Assembly (NCBI RefSeq): GCF_003952665.1
Contig: NZ_CP017946.1
Location: forward strand, 558,001 to 622,000
Direction: 5' to 3'
Source of the DNA: Bosea sp. Tri-49
GTDB lineage: Bacteria > Pseudomonadota > Alphaproteobacteria > Rhizobiales > Beijerinckiaceae
DNA: 64,000 bases
Both the position numbers and the translations under genes were made by a program. Positions 8,994-17,451 of this stretch are shown here, in pieces; position 1 is the stretch's first letter; the number at the start of each line of letters is the position of its first letter. Below the pieces are notes generated by a model that was given only the letters and a program-made list of their open reading frames with translations, ran no database searches and had not been told where the DNA came from.

Positions 8994-9681
8994 GGTCCGC
9001 GACATCGAAACCTTCTATGGCGAGACCCAGGCCCTGTTCGGCACCTCGCTACGGGTCGGCGAGGCTGAGGTGGTCTCGCTGCTCGGTGCCAACGGCGCCG
9101 GCAAGACCACGACCATCCGCTCGATCCTGGGTCTGACGCCGCCGCGGCGCGGGCAGATCCATTTCGACGGGCAGGACATCACCCGCCACCCGACGCATCG
9201 CATCTCGGCCATGGGCATCGGTTGGGTGCCGGACGATCGCCGTGTCTTCCCGACGCTGACCGTCGCACGCAACCTGCAGATCGGCATGCGCAAGACCCGT
9301 TTCCGGTCCTGGCAGGTCAGCGAGATGTTCTCGATATTCTCGGCGCTCGAACATCTGATGCCGCGCGAATGCGAGAACCTCTCCGGCGGCGAGATGCAGA
9401 TGGTCGCGATCTCGCGGGCGCTGCTCGGCTCGCCGGGACTCGTCCTGCTCGACGAGCCGAGCCAGGGGCTTGCGCCCAAGATCGTCCAGGACGTGCTGTC
9501 GACAGTGCGGCGCCTCAAGGCCGAAGGCATCTCCGTGCTGATCGTCGAGCAGAACGCGCTCGCCGCGCTCGAGGTCTCGGACCGCGCCTATGTCATGGAC
9601 CGCGGCCGGATCGTCCATGAGGGACCGGCCCGCGCTCTGCTCGACGACAGCTCCCGGCGCCAGCGCCTGATCGGAATGTGA
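8986..9681 (+). CDS. ABC transporter ATP-binding protein, LivF family
   Basis: The protein has 231 residues and is a complete nucleotide-binding domain: Walker A GANGAGKTT, signature LSGGEMQMVAIS, Walker B LVLLDEPSQG and H-loop VEQNALA. The glutamine-asparagine at the H-loop (VEQN rather than EHD) is normal for LivF. It overlaps the LivG-type gene and lies 1 bp before a third, abnormal ATPase gene. Confidence 0.92.
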   Translation: MLEVRDIETFYGETQALFGTSLRVGEAEVVSLLGANGAGKTTTIRSILGLTPPRRGQIHFDGQDITRHPTHRISAMGIGWVPDDRRVFPTLTVARNLQIGMRKTRFRSWQVSEMFSIFSALEHLMPRECENLSGGEMQMVAISRALLGSPGLVLLDEPSQGLAPKIVQDVLSTVRRLKAEGISVLIVEQNALAALEVSDRAYVMDRGRIVHEGPARALLDDSSRRQRLIGM

Positions 9682-9682
9682 C

Positions 9683-10324
9683 ATGAGCGCCATGCTTGAC
9701 GTCAGTAACTTGTCGAAGATCTACACGCGCGGCCGTTTCGACCGAACGCCGACCTTTAGGCTCGACGCGGATTTCCGCATCGAGGAACCGGCGATCGTCG
9801 GCATGATGGGCCCCAACGGCTCGGGCAAGACGACGCTGTTCGAGCTGATCACCGGCTCGAACAGCCCGACATCCGGCAAGGTCGAGGTCTGCGGCCGCGA
9901 CATCCACCGCGTCCGCACCGACGAGCGCGACCGCCTCGCCATCCACTACCACCAGTCCTACCAGGTCCGGCATTTCCGCTCGCTTCGTCCCAATGCGCTG
10001 ATGCAGCGTGCCGGCAGCGAGTATCCGCTGGTCCATCTTTTCGACGAGCCGCAGTTCAACACGCAGGACGGCTATATCGGCTTCATGCTGGATTTCTTCC
10101 GGCGGCTGCGAGCTGAGCGCCGGCTGGTCTTCCTCTGCGTCCACCCGAACGAGCGCTTCCACCTCGAGATCCTCGAGGAGATCTGCGAGCGCTTCATCTT
10201 CGTCAACAAGGGCGTCGTCACGCCCTTGCCGGACTATGCCGGCCTGCTCGCCCACGAGCCGGCCCGCGCCTATCTCGGCACTCTGCTGACGGACCGCGCC
10301 GCCGCCCTGGAGCCCGCCGCATGA
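9683..10324 (+). CDS. Degenerate ABC ATPase lacking the LSGGQ helical region
   Basis: The protein has 213 residues and is the third ATPase gene of this importer operon. Walker A is intact (GPNGSGKT, residues 43-50), Walker B reads LVHLFDEP (D121, E122) and a histidine at 154 (VHPNER) could be the switch. No LSGGQ-like signature exists, and only about 30 residues separate the Q-loop candidate Q91 from Walker B, where a normal domain has about 70. The signal-transducing helical subdomain therefore appears to be missing. The reading frame is intact, overlaps the next start by 4 bp (ATGA) and is free of disruptions, so it is probably expressed. It may be a regulatory or assembly partner rather than a transport motor. 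Its function is unknown. Confidence 0.8.
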   Translation: MSAMLDVSNLSKIYTRGRFDRTPTFRLDADFRIEEPAIVGMMGPNGSGKTTLFELITGSNSPTSGKVEVCGRDIHRVRTDERDRLAIHYHQSYQVRHFRSLRPNALMQRAGSEYPLVHLFDEPQFNTQDGYIGFMLDFFRRLRAERRLVFLCVHPNERFHLEILEEICERFIFVNKGVVTPLPDYAGLLAHEPARAYLGTLLTDRAAALEPAA

Positions 10325-11142
10325 ACCGCTCCGAAGGGCACCTGACGCCGCAGATCGACCTCGACGCGATCGACCGGCTTTTCAACATCCAAGGGCTGCG
10401 CGTCTTCCTGCCCGGCGGCTACGGAGCGCTCGGCGAGGCGATCGCCTTGGCGATGACGCGGCACGGCGCCGATGTCGCCATCGCTGGCCCGAGCGAGGCC
10501 AAGGCGCTAGCGCTAGCGGATAGGCTGCGCGGGCAGGGCGTCGAGGCTCATGGCTTCGCGCTGGATGCGCGCCATCCGGCCGCGATCGCGGAGGCGACCG
10601 ACCGCGCCGCCGAGGCGATGGGCGGCATCGACGTGCTCGTCAACTGCGTCGGCATCCAGCGCGAGCAAAGGCTGATGGATGTCGACGAGGCGACCTTCGA
10701 CAGCATCTACGAGACCAACCTCAAATCGGCGATGTTCCTGGGCCAGGCGGTGGCGCGCCACCAGATCGCGCAGGGAGCCGGAGGCCGCCAGATCCACCTG
10801 CTCTCGGTGCGCTCGCAACTGGCGCTGCGCAATCGCGGCTATTCGGCCTACTGCGCCACCAAGGGCGGCCTCGTCATGCTGGTCAAGCAGCATGCGATGG
10901 AACTCGCAGAACACAACATCACCGTCAACGGCGTTGCACCGACCTTCATCCAGTCCGAGCGGATCCGCCCTCATCTCGAGCGCGAGGGTTTCCGCGACTT
11001 CATCCTCGATCGCAACCCGCTCGGCCGGATCGGCGATCCCGTCGAGGTTGTCGGGCAGGTCATCACCTTCGCTGCGCCGGCCGGCAGCTACATGACGGGC
11101 CAGGTCGTCTATATCGACGGCGGCGTGACGGCGAGCCAATGA
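10321..11142 (+). CDS. Short-chain dehydrogenase/reductase (SDR)
   Basis: The protein has 273 residues and a classical SDR layout: a glycine-rich cofactor loop PGGYGALGEA (residues 31-40, a variant of TGxxxGxG), NCVG at 108-111 in place of NNAG, a catalytic Tyr-Lys pair Y177-x3-K181, and a serine at 162 or 165. The C-terminal YMTGQVVYIDGGVTA is typical. It overlaps both neighbours by ATGA junctions. In this operon it probably oxidises a sugar or sugar acid with NAD(P) before dehydration. The exact substrate cannot be read. Confidence 0.88.
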   Translation: MNRSEGHLTPQIDLDAIDRLFNIQGLRVFLPGGYGALGEAIALAMTRHGADVAIAGPSEAKALALADRLRGQGVEAHGFALDARHPAAIAEATDRAAEAMGGIDVLVNCVGIQREQRLMDVDEATFDSIYETNLKSAMFLGQAVARHQIAQGAGGRQIHLLSVRSQLALRNRGYSAYCATKGGLVMLVKQHAMELAEHNITVNGVAPTFIQSERIRPHLEREGFRDFILDRNPLGRIGDPVEVVGQVITFAAPAGSYMTGQVVYIDGGVTASQ

Positions 11143-12863
11143 CGGCAACGCCGCTTCGCAGCGCCCGCTGGTTCGACACCGACGACCTTCGTGGCTTCGG
11201 CCATCGCTCGCGCCTGATGCAGATGGGCTACGGCATCGAGGACTGGAACGGCCGGCCGGTCATCGCGATCGTCAACACCTGGTCGGACATCAACCCCTGC
11301 CACGCGCATTTCCGCCAGCGCGTCGAGGATGTGAAGCGCGGCGTGCTGCAAGCCGGCGGCTTTCCGCTGGAGCTGCCCGCGATCTCGCTCTCGGAGAATT
11401 TCGTCAAGCCGACGACGATGCTCTATCGCAACCTCCTGGCGATGGAGACCGAGGAGCTGCTGCGCTCGCATCCGGTCGACGGCGCCGTGCTAATGGGCGG
11501 CTGCGACAAGACCACACCCGGCCTGATCCTCGGCGCGATCAGCGCCGACCTCCCGGCCATCTTCCTGCCTGCCGGGCCGATGCTGCGCGGCAACCTGCGT
11601 GGCGAGGTGCTGGGCTCGGGCTCCGATGCCTGGAAGTATTGCGACGAGCGCCGCGCCGGCAGGATCGATGCGCAGGAGTGGCAGGCGGTCGAGGCCGGCA
11701 TCGCACGCTCCTACGGCCACTGCATGACGATGGGCACGGCCAGCACCATGACCGCCATCGCCGAGGCGATGGGGCTGACGCTGTCCGGGGCCTCCTCGAT
11801 CCCCGCCGCCGATTCCGGCCATATCCGCATGGCGACGGAGACCGGCCGGCGCATCGTCGCGATGGTCGGCGAGGACCTGCGGCCCTCGGCCGTACTGACG
11901 CGCGCCTCGTTCGAGAACGCCGTCGCGGTCGCCATGGCTATGGGCTGCTCGACCAACGCGATCATCCACCTCATCGCGATGGCCCGCCGCGCGGGCCAGG
12001 ATATCGGTCTTGCCGATTTCGAGGCGGCGAGCCGGATCATTCCGGTGCTGGCCAACATCCGCCCCTCCGGCGAGCGCTATCTGATGGAGGATTTCTACTA
12101 TGCGGGCGGCCTGCCTGGACTGATGAGCCGGCTGACACGGCATCTGTCTCTCGATGCGCTGACGATCGAGGGGCGAACGCTCGGGGCTGCGATCGAGGCC
12201 GCGCCGGTCTGGAACGACGACGTCATCCGGCCCCTGGACAGGCCAGTCTCGGCGGAGCCTGCGCTGGCCGTGCTCTATGGCAATATCGCGCCGCTGGGCT
12301 GTGTGATGAAGCCGTCGGCGGCCGAGCCGCATCTGCTCGACCATACCGGACCTGCGCTCGTCTTCGACAACTACGCGCAGATGAAGGCTGAAATCGACGA
12401 CCCCGATCTCGCCGTAACCGCCGACACGATCCTAGTGATGCGCGGCGCCGGCCCACAGGGCGGCCCCGGCATGCCGGAATGGGGCATGCTGCCGATCCCG
12501 AAGAAGCTCCTGAAGCAGGGCGTGCGCGACATGCTGCGCGTCTCCGATGCCCGCATGTCCGGCACGAGCTACGGTGCATGCATCCTGCATGTCGCGCCCG
12601 AGGCCCATATCGGCGGCCCGCTCGCCCTTGTCCGCAGCGGCGATCTCATCCGTGTCGATGTCGCGGCGCGCAGCATCGATCTCTGTGTCGACGCAGCCGA
12701 GCTGGAACTCCGGCGCGCCACGCTGACGCGTCCGGAACCGCGCTTCGAGCGCGGCTATGGCTGGATGTTCTCGCGCCATATCGGCCAGGCCCATGAGGGC
12801 TGCGACTTCGATTTCCTCGAGACCTCGTTCGGAGCGCCCGTTGGCGAGCCGGACATCCTGTGA
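11139..12863 (+). CDS. IlvD/Edd family dehydratase, sugar-acid (aldonate) type
   Basis: The protein has 574 residues. Cysteines at 54 (INPCH), 122 (GGCDKTTP) and 195 (GHCMTMGTAS) match the three Fe-S ligands of the family, and K124 is at the carbamylated-lysine position. The GHCMTMGTASTM form is that of pentonate and hexonate dehydratases such as L-arabinonate or D-xylonate dehydratase rather than biosynthetic IlvD. The expected reaction is removal of water from an aldonate to give a 2-keto-3-deoxy acid. The start overlaps the SDR stop. A housekeeping IlvD function is the less likely alternative, because no other branched-chain amino-acid biosynthesis gene is nearby. Confidence 0.85.
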   Translation: MTATPLRSARWFDTDDLRGFGHRSRLMQMGYGIEDWNGRPVIAIVNTWSDINPCHAHFRQRVEDVKRGVLQAGGFPLELPAISLSENFVKPTTMLYRNLLAMETEELLRSHPVDGAVLMGGCDKTTPGLILGAISADLPAIFLPAGPMLRGNLRGEVLGSGSDAWKYCDERRAGRIDAQEWQAVEAGIARSYGHCMTMGTASTMTAIAEAMGLTLSGASSIPAADSGHIRMATETGRRIVAMVGEDLRPSAVLTRASFENAVAVAMAMGCSTNAIIHLIAMARRAGQDIGLADFEAASRIIPVLANIRPSGERYLMEDFYYAGGLPGLMSRLTRHLSLDALTIEGRTLGAAIEAAPVWNDDVIRPLDRPVSAEPALAVLYGNIAPLGCVMKPSAAEPHLLDHTGPALVFDNYAQMKAEIDDPDLAVTADTILVMRGAGPQGGPGMPEWGMLPIPKKLLKQGVRDMLRVSDARMSGTSYGACILHVAPEAHIGGPLALVRSGDLIRVDVAARSIDLCVDAAELELRRATLTRPEPRFERGYGWMFSRHIGQAHEGCDFDFLETSFGAPVGEPDIL

Positions 12864-12880
12864 CCGTGCTGGAGATACCG

Positions 12881-14320
12881 ATGTCCAACCTTGAGCCCAA
12901 GCTTCTGATCGGGGGCGAGTTCCGGACGGCCACCGCGCTGCCGCCGCTTTCCGTTCTCAATCCCTGCACGGAAGAACAGCTCTGGACGGCGCCTCGCGCG
13001 GGTGCTGCCGAAGTGGAGGAGGCGCTCCATCACGCGCGGGCCGCGCTCAAGACCTGGTCGAGGGTGCATGGCTGGGGGCGGGCCAAGGTGCTACGCGGCA
13101 TCGCCCGGGCGATGGAGGCGCGCAAGGGGGCGCTGGCGAGCGCCTTGTCCTATGAGATCGGCCGGCCGATCTCCCAGTCCGAAGGCGAGGTCCTGATCGC
13201 GATCGAGCAGTTCGACTGGTTCGCCGGCGAGGCTGAACGCCTCTTCGGCGAGACGATCCCCTCGCGCCAGGGCGGACGGCTGGCCACGGCGCTGGAACCG
13301 GTCGGCATCGTCGCCGCCTTCACCGCCTGGAATTTTCCGATCAACCTGCTGGCGCGCAAGATCGCTCCCGCGCTCGCCGCCGGCTGCCCGATCATCTGCC
13401 GGCCGTCCGAACAGACACTGCTGACCTCGACGCTGATCGCCGAAGCCTGCGCCGCCGGCGGCGCGCCGGCCGGCACCGTCCAGATGCTGTTCGGCCCGGC
13501 CGAGACGATCACCCCGGCCCTGATGGCGGCCGAGGACGTCCGCAAAATCTCGCTCACCGGCTCGACGCGCGTCGGCCAGATGCTGCTCGCGGAAGCCGCC
13601 AAGACCGTCAAGCGCTGCTCGATGGAGCTCGGCGGCCACGCGCCCGTCGTGATCTGCGAGGATGCCGACGTCGACAATGCGGCGGCGCTATGTGCGCAGT
13701 TCAAGTTCCGCAATGCCGGCCAGGTCTGTATCGCCCCGAACCGCTTCTACGTGCATGAGAGCCTGGCCGAGCGCTTCGCCAGCGGCATGGTCAAGGCCGC
13801 CGAGGCGCTGGTGCTTGGCGACAGCCACGACCGGGCGACGACCATGGGGCCGCTGACACTCGCCAGCCAGCGCGACCGGGTCGAAGCGCTGTCAGCTGAC
13901 ACTGAAACCTCTGGCGCGCGACGCCTTACTGGCGGACGGCGCCTCGCCGGCCGGAACAAGGGTTACTTTTTCGAGCCGACGGTTTTCGCCGATGTGCCCG
14001 ATGAGGCCCGCATCATGCGCGACGAGCCCTTTGGCCCGCTGGCACCAATCGCCACCTTCCGCGACTTCGACGATGCGATCGAGCGGGCGAATTCGACTCC
14101 CTATGGGCTCGCCGCCTATGGCTTCACGTCCAGCCAACGCTACGCCGAGGCGCTGAGCGCCGGCCTCCACGCCGGCATGGTCGGGGTCAACACCTTCATG
14201 ATCGCCCATGCCGAGGCCCCGTTCGGCGGCATCAACCATTCCGGCATGGGGCGCGAAGGCGGCCGTCAGGCGATCCACGATTATCTCAACGTCAAACTCA
14301 CGCATTTCATCTCGACGTGA
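12881..14320 (+). CDS. NAD(P)-dependent aldehyde dehydrogenase
   Basis: The protein has 479 residues from the ATG at 12881, chosen because GGAGA lies 5 nt upstream. A GTG at 12860 overlapping the dehydratase stop is the alternative. The catalytic residues are present: N151 in FTAWNFP, E249 in MELGGHAP and C283 in NAGQVCIAP. The family is close to succinate or alpha-ketoglutarate semialdehyde dehydrogenases. As last gene of the operon it would oxidise the aldehyde left after dehydration or cleavage of the 2-keto-3-deoxy acid, for example alpha-ketoglutarate semialdehyde in a Weimberg-like route. The intervening second dehydratase or aldolase is not encoded here. Confidence 0.88.
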   Translation: MSNLEPKLLIGGEFRTATALPPLSVLNPCTEEQLWTAPRAGAAEVEEALHHARAALKTWSRVHGWGRAKVLRGIARAMEARKGALASALSYEIGRPISQSEGEVLIAIEQFDWFAGEAERLFGETIPSRQGGRLATALEPVGIVAAFTAWNFPINLLARKIAPALAAGCPIICRPSEQTLLTSTLIAEACAAGGAPAGTVQMLFGPAETITPALMAAEDVRKISLTGSTRVGQMLLAEAAKTVKRCSMELGGHAPVVICEDADVDNAAALCAQFKFRNAGQVCIAPNRFYVHESLAERFASGMVKAAEALVLGDSHDRATTMGPLTLASQRDRVEALSADTETSGARRLTGGRRLAGRNKGYFFEPTVFADVPDEARIMRDEPFGPLAPIATFRDFDDAIERANSTPYGLAAYGFTSSQRYAEALSAGLHAGMVGVNTFMIAHAEAPFGGINHSGMGREGGRQAIHDYLNVKLTHFIST

Positions 14321-14754
14321 GATGACCTCGAACTGGCGCCCGGCAAGGGCCACAAATGCCCTCCACCGGCTGGGAGAAATGCGCCACTAGCCGACATAGG
14401 CATGCCGCCTGGAACCGGACGTTACGAACGGTCTCGCCTCTACTGATGGTCCAGCTGTAATCGATTGCCGCTGTGGCTGCTGTCGACGACTCGTGGAGCT
14501 AGGCACAGCGAGCCTTGATGGCGCGAGAAGCTCCAGCCCTGACGACTATCGCCGAAGCTAAATTAGCCCAGGGACGGCGACATTCTCGCAGCCGCCAGGC
14601 GTTTTCGATGCCCGACAGCTTTCGTGCGCGATCGGCCGCGCCATCACGCTGAATCGCCTATGTGCGGCACCTCACAGACGAGATGCCCCCCGAGCCGCCA
14701 CAACGCTGTAGCACCGCCCGAAGAGGCGGCGAACAAAGCAATGGGAGCGGCACC
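14321..14754. other. 434-bp non-coding gap
   Basis: No convincing gene, terminator or RNA was found. The sequence is GC-rich with many short ORFs in several frames and no good ribosome-binding site until 14743, just before the DUF1127 gene. Confidence 0.4.
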
Positions 14755-15120
14755 ATGTATGCGCTGAAAAGCGATCTTCTCTACGACATCGATGACCTGA
14801 CCGACACGCTGCGGCCTCGCACTAAGTCGGTGCTCGACCGGCTGGTTGGACGCATGGCAGTTGGGCAAATCCTCGGAGAGCAGTTTCTCTATGAGGTCCA
14901 TGGTCCCTTCGTCCCACCTCATCGCAAGCCTGCCCGGCGCTCTCTGACGACCAGGCTGATCGAGGCGCTGTCGGGACGGCTGCGCAGGATCGCCTTTGGG
15001 GTGCAGTTACGCCACGCGGCAAACGCATTGTCGGGTCTCGACGACAGGATGCTGAAGGATATCGGCATCAGCCGTTCGGAGATCGAGTTCAGCGTTCGGC
15101 AAATCGATCCGCGGCCGTGA
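14755..15120 (+). CDS. DUF1127 domain protein
   Basis: The protein has 121 residues. GGGAG at 14743-14747 precedes the ATG at 14755. The C-terminal 35 residues (RHAANALSGLDDRMLKDIGISRSEIE in two parts) match the DUF1127/YjiS helical module, an arginine-rich motif common in alphaproteobacteria and linked in some species to RNA binding and stress or phosphate responses. The N-terminal 80 residues are not recognised, so the protein is longer than the usual 45-90 residue members. It stands alone between two larger transcription units. Confidence 0.7.
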   Translation: MYALKSDLLYDIDDLTDTLRPRTKSVLDRLVGRMAVGQILGEQFLYEVHGPFVPPHRKPARRSLTTRLIEALSGRLRRIAFGVQLRHAANALSGLDDRMLKDIGISRSEIEFSVRQIDPRP

Positions 15121-15213
15121 CCACTCACTGTACGGCGCGAGGCCCCCCCGAAGCGCCATGCCCCACCCGTTCATCCGAGCCTACCGAGCGAACCTCGCAG
15201 GGAGAAACATCCA

Positions 15214-16056
15214 ATGTCCACCATGCTTCAAGCCGCTGCCCCGCAGAAGATCGACCACGAGGCGATCAAACTCCGCCAGCATGGCGCCTGGTCGTCCGGT
15301 GACTACGCCATCGTCGGAACGACCTTGCAGATCGTCGGCGAGCGCCTGTGCGAGGCGCTCGATGTGCGCAGCGGCCAGACCGTGCTCGATGTCGCCGCCG
15401 GAAACGGCAATGCCAGTCTCGCTGCAGCTCGCCGCTGGTGCGACGTCACCAGCACGGACTATGTCGCGGCGTTGCTCGAGCGCGGCCGCGAGCGCGCCGC
15501 GACCGAGCGCCTTGATATCTCCTTCCGCGAAGCCGATGCCGAAGCCTTGCCGTTCGCGGATGGCCGTTTCGACGCGGTCATGTCGACCTTCGGGGTGATG
15601 TTCACGCCCGATCAGGAGCGCGCCGCCGCGGAGCTGCTGAGGGTCTGCAGGCATGGCGGCAAGATCGGCCTGGCCAACTGGACGCCGGACGGCTTCATTG
15701 GCCATCTCTTCAAAACGATCGGAAAATATGTCCCGCCGGCTCCCGGGCTGCGTTCGCCCGCGCTCTGGGGCACCGAGGAGCGCCTGGCCGAGCTGTTCGG
15801 TTCGGCTGGCGCCTCGATCCAGGCGACGCAGCGCGACTTCGTCTTCCGCTATCGCTCGCCCGAGCACTGGCTCCAGGTCTTCAGCAGCTACTATGGACCG
15901 GTGCTCAAGGTCTTTGGGGCGCTGGACGCCCCTGCCAAGGCGGCGTTGACACGGGATCTGATGGCGCTGGTCGAACAGTTCAACCGATCGGGCGATGCAA
16001 CCATGGTGGTGCCGAGCAGCTATCTCGAGGTCGTCGTCACGCGAAAGTCGAGGTGA
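15214..16056 (+). CDS. Class I SAM-dependent methyltransferase
   Basis: The protein has 280 residues. AGGGAG lies about 9 nt before the ATG. Motif I is VLDVAAGNGNASLAAA (about residues 57-72), followed by the acidic loop TSTDYV and FREADAEALPFADGRFDAVMSTFGVMF, the methyltransferase-11/UbiE-like fold. The C-terminal half has HWLQVFSSYYGP, seen in many actinobacterial and alphaproteobacterial small-molecule methyltransferases. No operon partner helps to name the substrate. A perfect inverted repeat follows the gene at 16147. Confidence 0.82.
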   Translation: MSTMLQAAAPQKIDHEAIKLRQHGAWSSGDYAIVGTTLQIVGERLCEALDVRSGQTVLDVAAGNGNASLAAARRWCDVTSTDYVAALLERGRERAATERLDISFREADAEALPFADGRFDAVMSTFGVMFTPDQERAAAELLRVCRHGGKIGLANWTPDGFIGHLFKTIGKYVPPAPGLRSPALWGTEERLAELFGSAGASIQATQRDFVFRYRSPEHWLQVFSSYYGPVLKVFGALDAPAKAALTRDLMALVEQFNRSGDATMVVPSSYLEVVVTRKSR

Positions 16057-16146
16057 ATTCGATCACGTCTGTCCGCGCCTGCGCTCGATATCGGTCTCCG
16101 GCGCGGTTCGCTCGCGCTTAAACTCTTGTGACCACGCTGATACCTG

Positions 16147-16176
16147 CGCTGCAACAGGCTCCAGCCTGTTGCAGCG
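16147..16176 (+). terminator. Perfect 14-bp inverted repeat after the methyltransferase gene
   Basis: CGCTGCAACAGGCT at 16147-16160 and AGCCTGTTGCAGCG at 16163-16176 are perfect inverse complements separated by CC. The hairpin would be very stable. The following TTTA is short, so it is either a weak intrinsic terminator or a dispersed palindromic repeat. Confidence 0.45.
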
Positions 16177-16436
16177 TTTATCCGTTCGCCCCTGCCGCCA
16201 TACGCCAGCACGTCTCGCGTATTGAACAGGCAAGGCCGCTGAAGCTCTGACGAGCCACGATCGTCGTAGCCCCCTTTAGGTAGGCCGGTCGCGAGCCGGT
16301 TTCGCGACACAGCTGACCCAGCATGATATGAGGGGAGCAGGTGCAAGTCGGGCGTTTCCCGACCTGCATCGATCGCGGTCGAAAGGGGGGAACGGTTGTG
16401 CGTTTCACGCCCTGCTCCTTGCGCCAGGCTGTTCCG

Positions 16437-17417
16437 ATGACGCGCCGCGAGACCATCGCGCTGCTCGGCGCGATGGCCGCATCGACGATCTCGGCCCGTG
16501 CGCAGCAGAAAACCGCGCCGGTCATCGGTTATCTCGGCTCGGAATCGCCCGAACCATACGGCAGTCGCCTCGCTGCCTTTGCCGAGGGCCTGGCCGAAGC
16601 AGGCTATGTCGACGGCCGCAACGTCGCGATCGATTTCCGCTGGGCTGAAGGCCAGTACAGCCGATTGCCGGCGCTCGCGATGGATCTGGCGGATCGTCAG
16701 GTCACCGTCATGGTCGCGCCGGGCGGTGCGGAGGTTGCGCTCGCCGCACGATCCGCCACCAAGACGATCCCGATTGTCTTCGAGTTAGGCGGCGACCCTG
16801 TCGCGCTCGGCTTGGTCGCCAGTCTGTCGCGGCCCGGCGGCAATCTCACCGGCGTGAGCAGCCTGAGTGTGGAAGTCTCGCTGAAACGGCTGGAGTTCAT
16901 GAGCGAGCTGTTTCCAGCCGCCGGGACCTTTGCCGTCGCCGTCAATCCGACGAGCCCGACCTCGGCTTCGCAATCGAGAAACCTCCAGGCCGCTGCGGGC
17001 AGTCTCGGATTGGAGCTGCGCCTCCTCAATGCCAGCAGCGAGCCGGAGCTGGAGGCCCTGTTCGCGGCCGTATCCCGGATGCAGCTGCCTGCGCTGGTCT
17101 TCACCTCCGATCCCTATTTCGCCTACCGAAGTCGGCGCCTCGCCGAGCTGGCCGTGCGTCATAAAGTACCCGCCATCACCCAGGCGCGGGATTTCCCTAA
17201 CGCTGGCGGCCTGATGAGCTATGGCGGCGACTTCCGGCAGTCGCATCGCCATACCGGGATCTATGCCGGCCGGATCATCAAGGGTGAGAAGCCCTCCGAT
17301 CTGCCGGTCCAGCGCGTGACGAAGGTCGAGCTGTTCGTCAATCTGAAGGCAGCCGGGCAGCTCGGACTGACCATGCCGCCTTCAATTTTGAGCAGCGCGG
17401 ACGTGGTGATCGAATAA
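16437..17417 (+). CDS. Orphan ABC-type substrate-binding protein (TrpX/YtpR-like, pfam04392 class)
   Basis: The protein has 326 residues from the ATG at 16437, giving MTRRETIALLGAMAASTISARAQQ (in full 24 residues) as signal peptide, a very common N-terminus in this family. A GTG at 16398 with AAGGGGGG upstream (16383-16390) is an alternative start that would add 13 residues. The body (GYLGSESPEP, GLAEAGYVDGRNVAIDFRWAEG, DPVALGLVASLSRPGGNLTGVS) is the ABC_sub_bind fold with periplasmic location. No permease or ATPase lies beside it. Instead the membrane cyclase gene starts 34 bp downstream, so the two are probably co-transcribed. Confidence 0.85.
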   Translation: MTRRETIALLGAMAASTISARAQQKTAPVIGYLGSESPEPYGSRLAAFAEGLAEAGYVDGRNVAIDFRWAEGQYSRLPALAMDLADRQVTVMVAPGGAEVALAARSATKTIPIVFELGGDPVALGLVASLSRPGGNLTGVSSLSVEVSLKRLEFMSELFPAAGTFAVAVNPTSPTSASQSRNLQAAAGSLGLELRLLNASSEPELEALFAAVSRMQLPALVFTSDPYFAYRSRRLAELAVRHKVPAITQARDFPNAGGLMSYGGDFRQSHRHTGIYAGRIIKGEKPSDLPVQRVTKVELFVNLKAAGQLGLTMPPSILSSADVVIE

Positions 17418-17451
17418 ACTTCGCCGGAAAGCCGGCGCATGAGCTGTCACG

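Noticed and set aside
11139..12863. Biosynthetic dihydroxy-acid dehydratase ilvD
   Set aside because: The GHCMTMGTAS motif and the sugar-acid-type neighbours favour an aldonate dehydratase.
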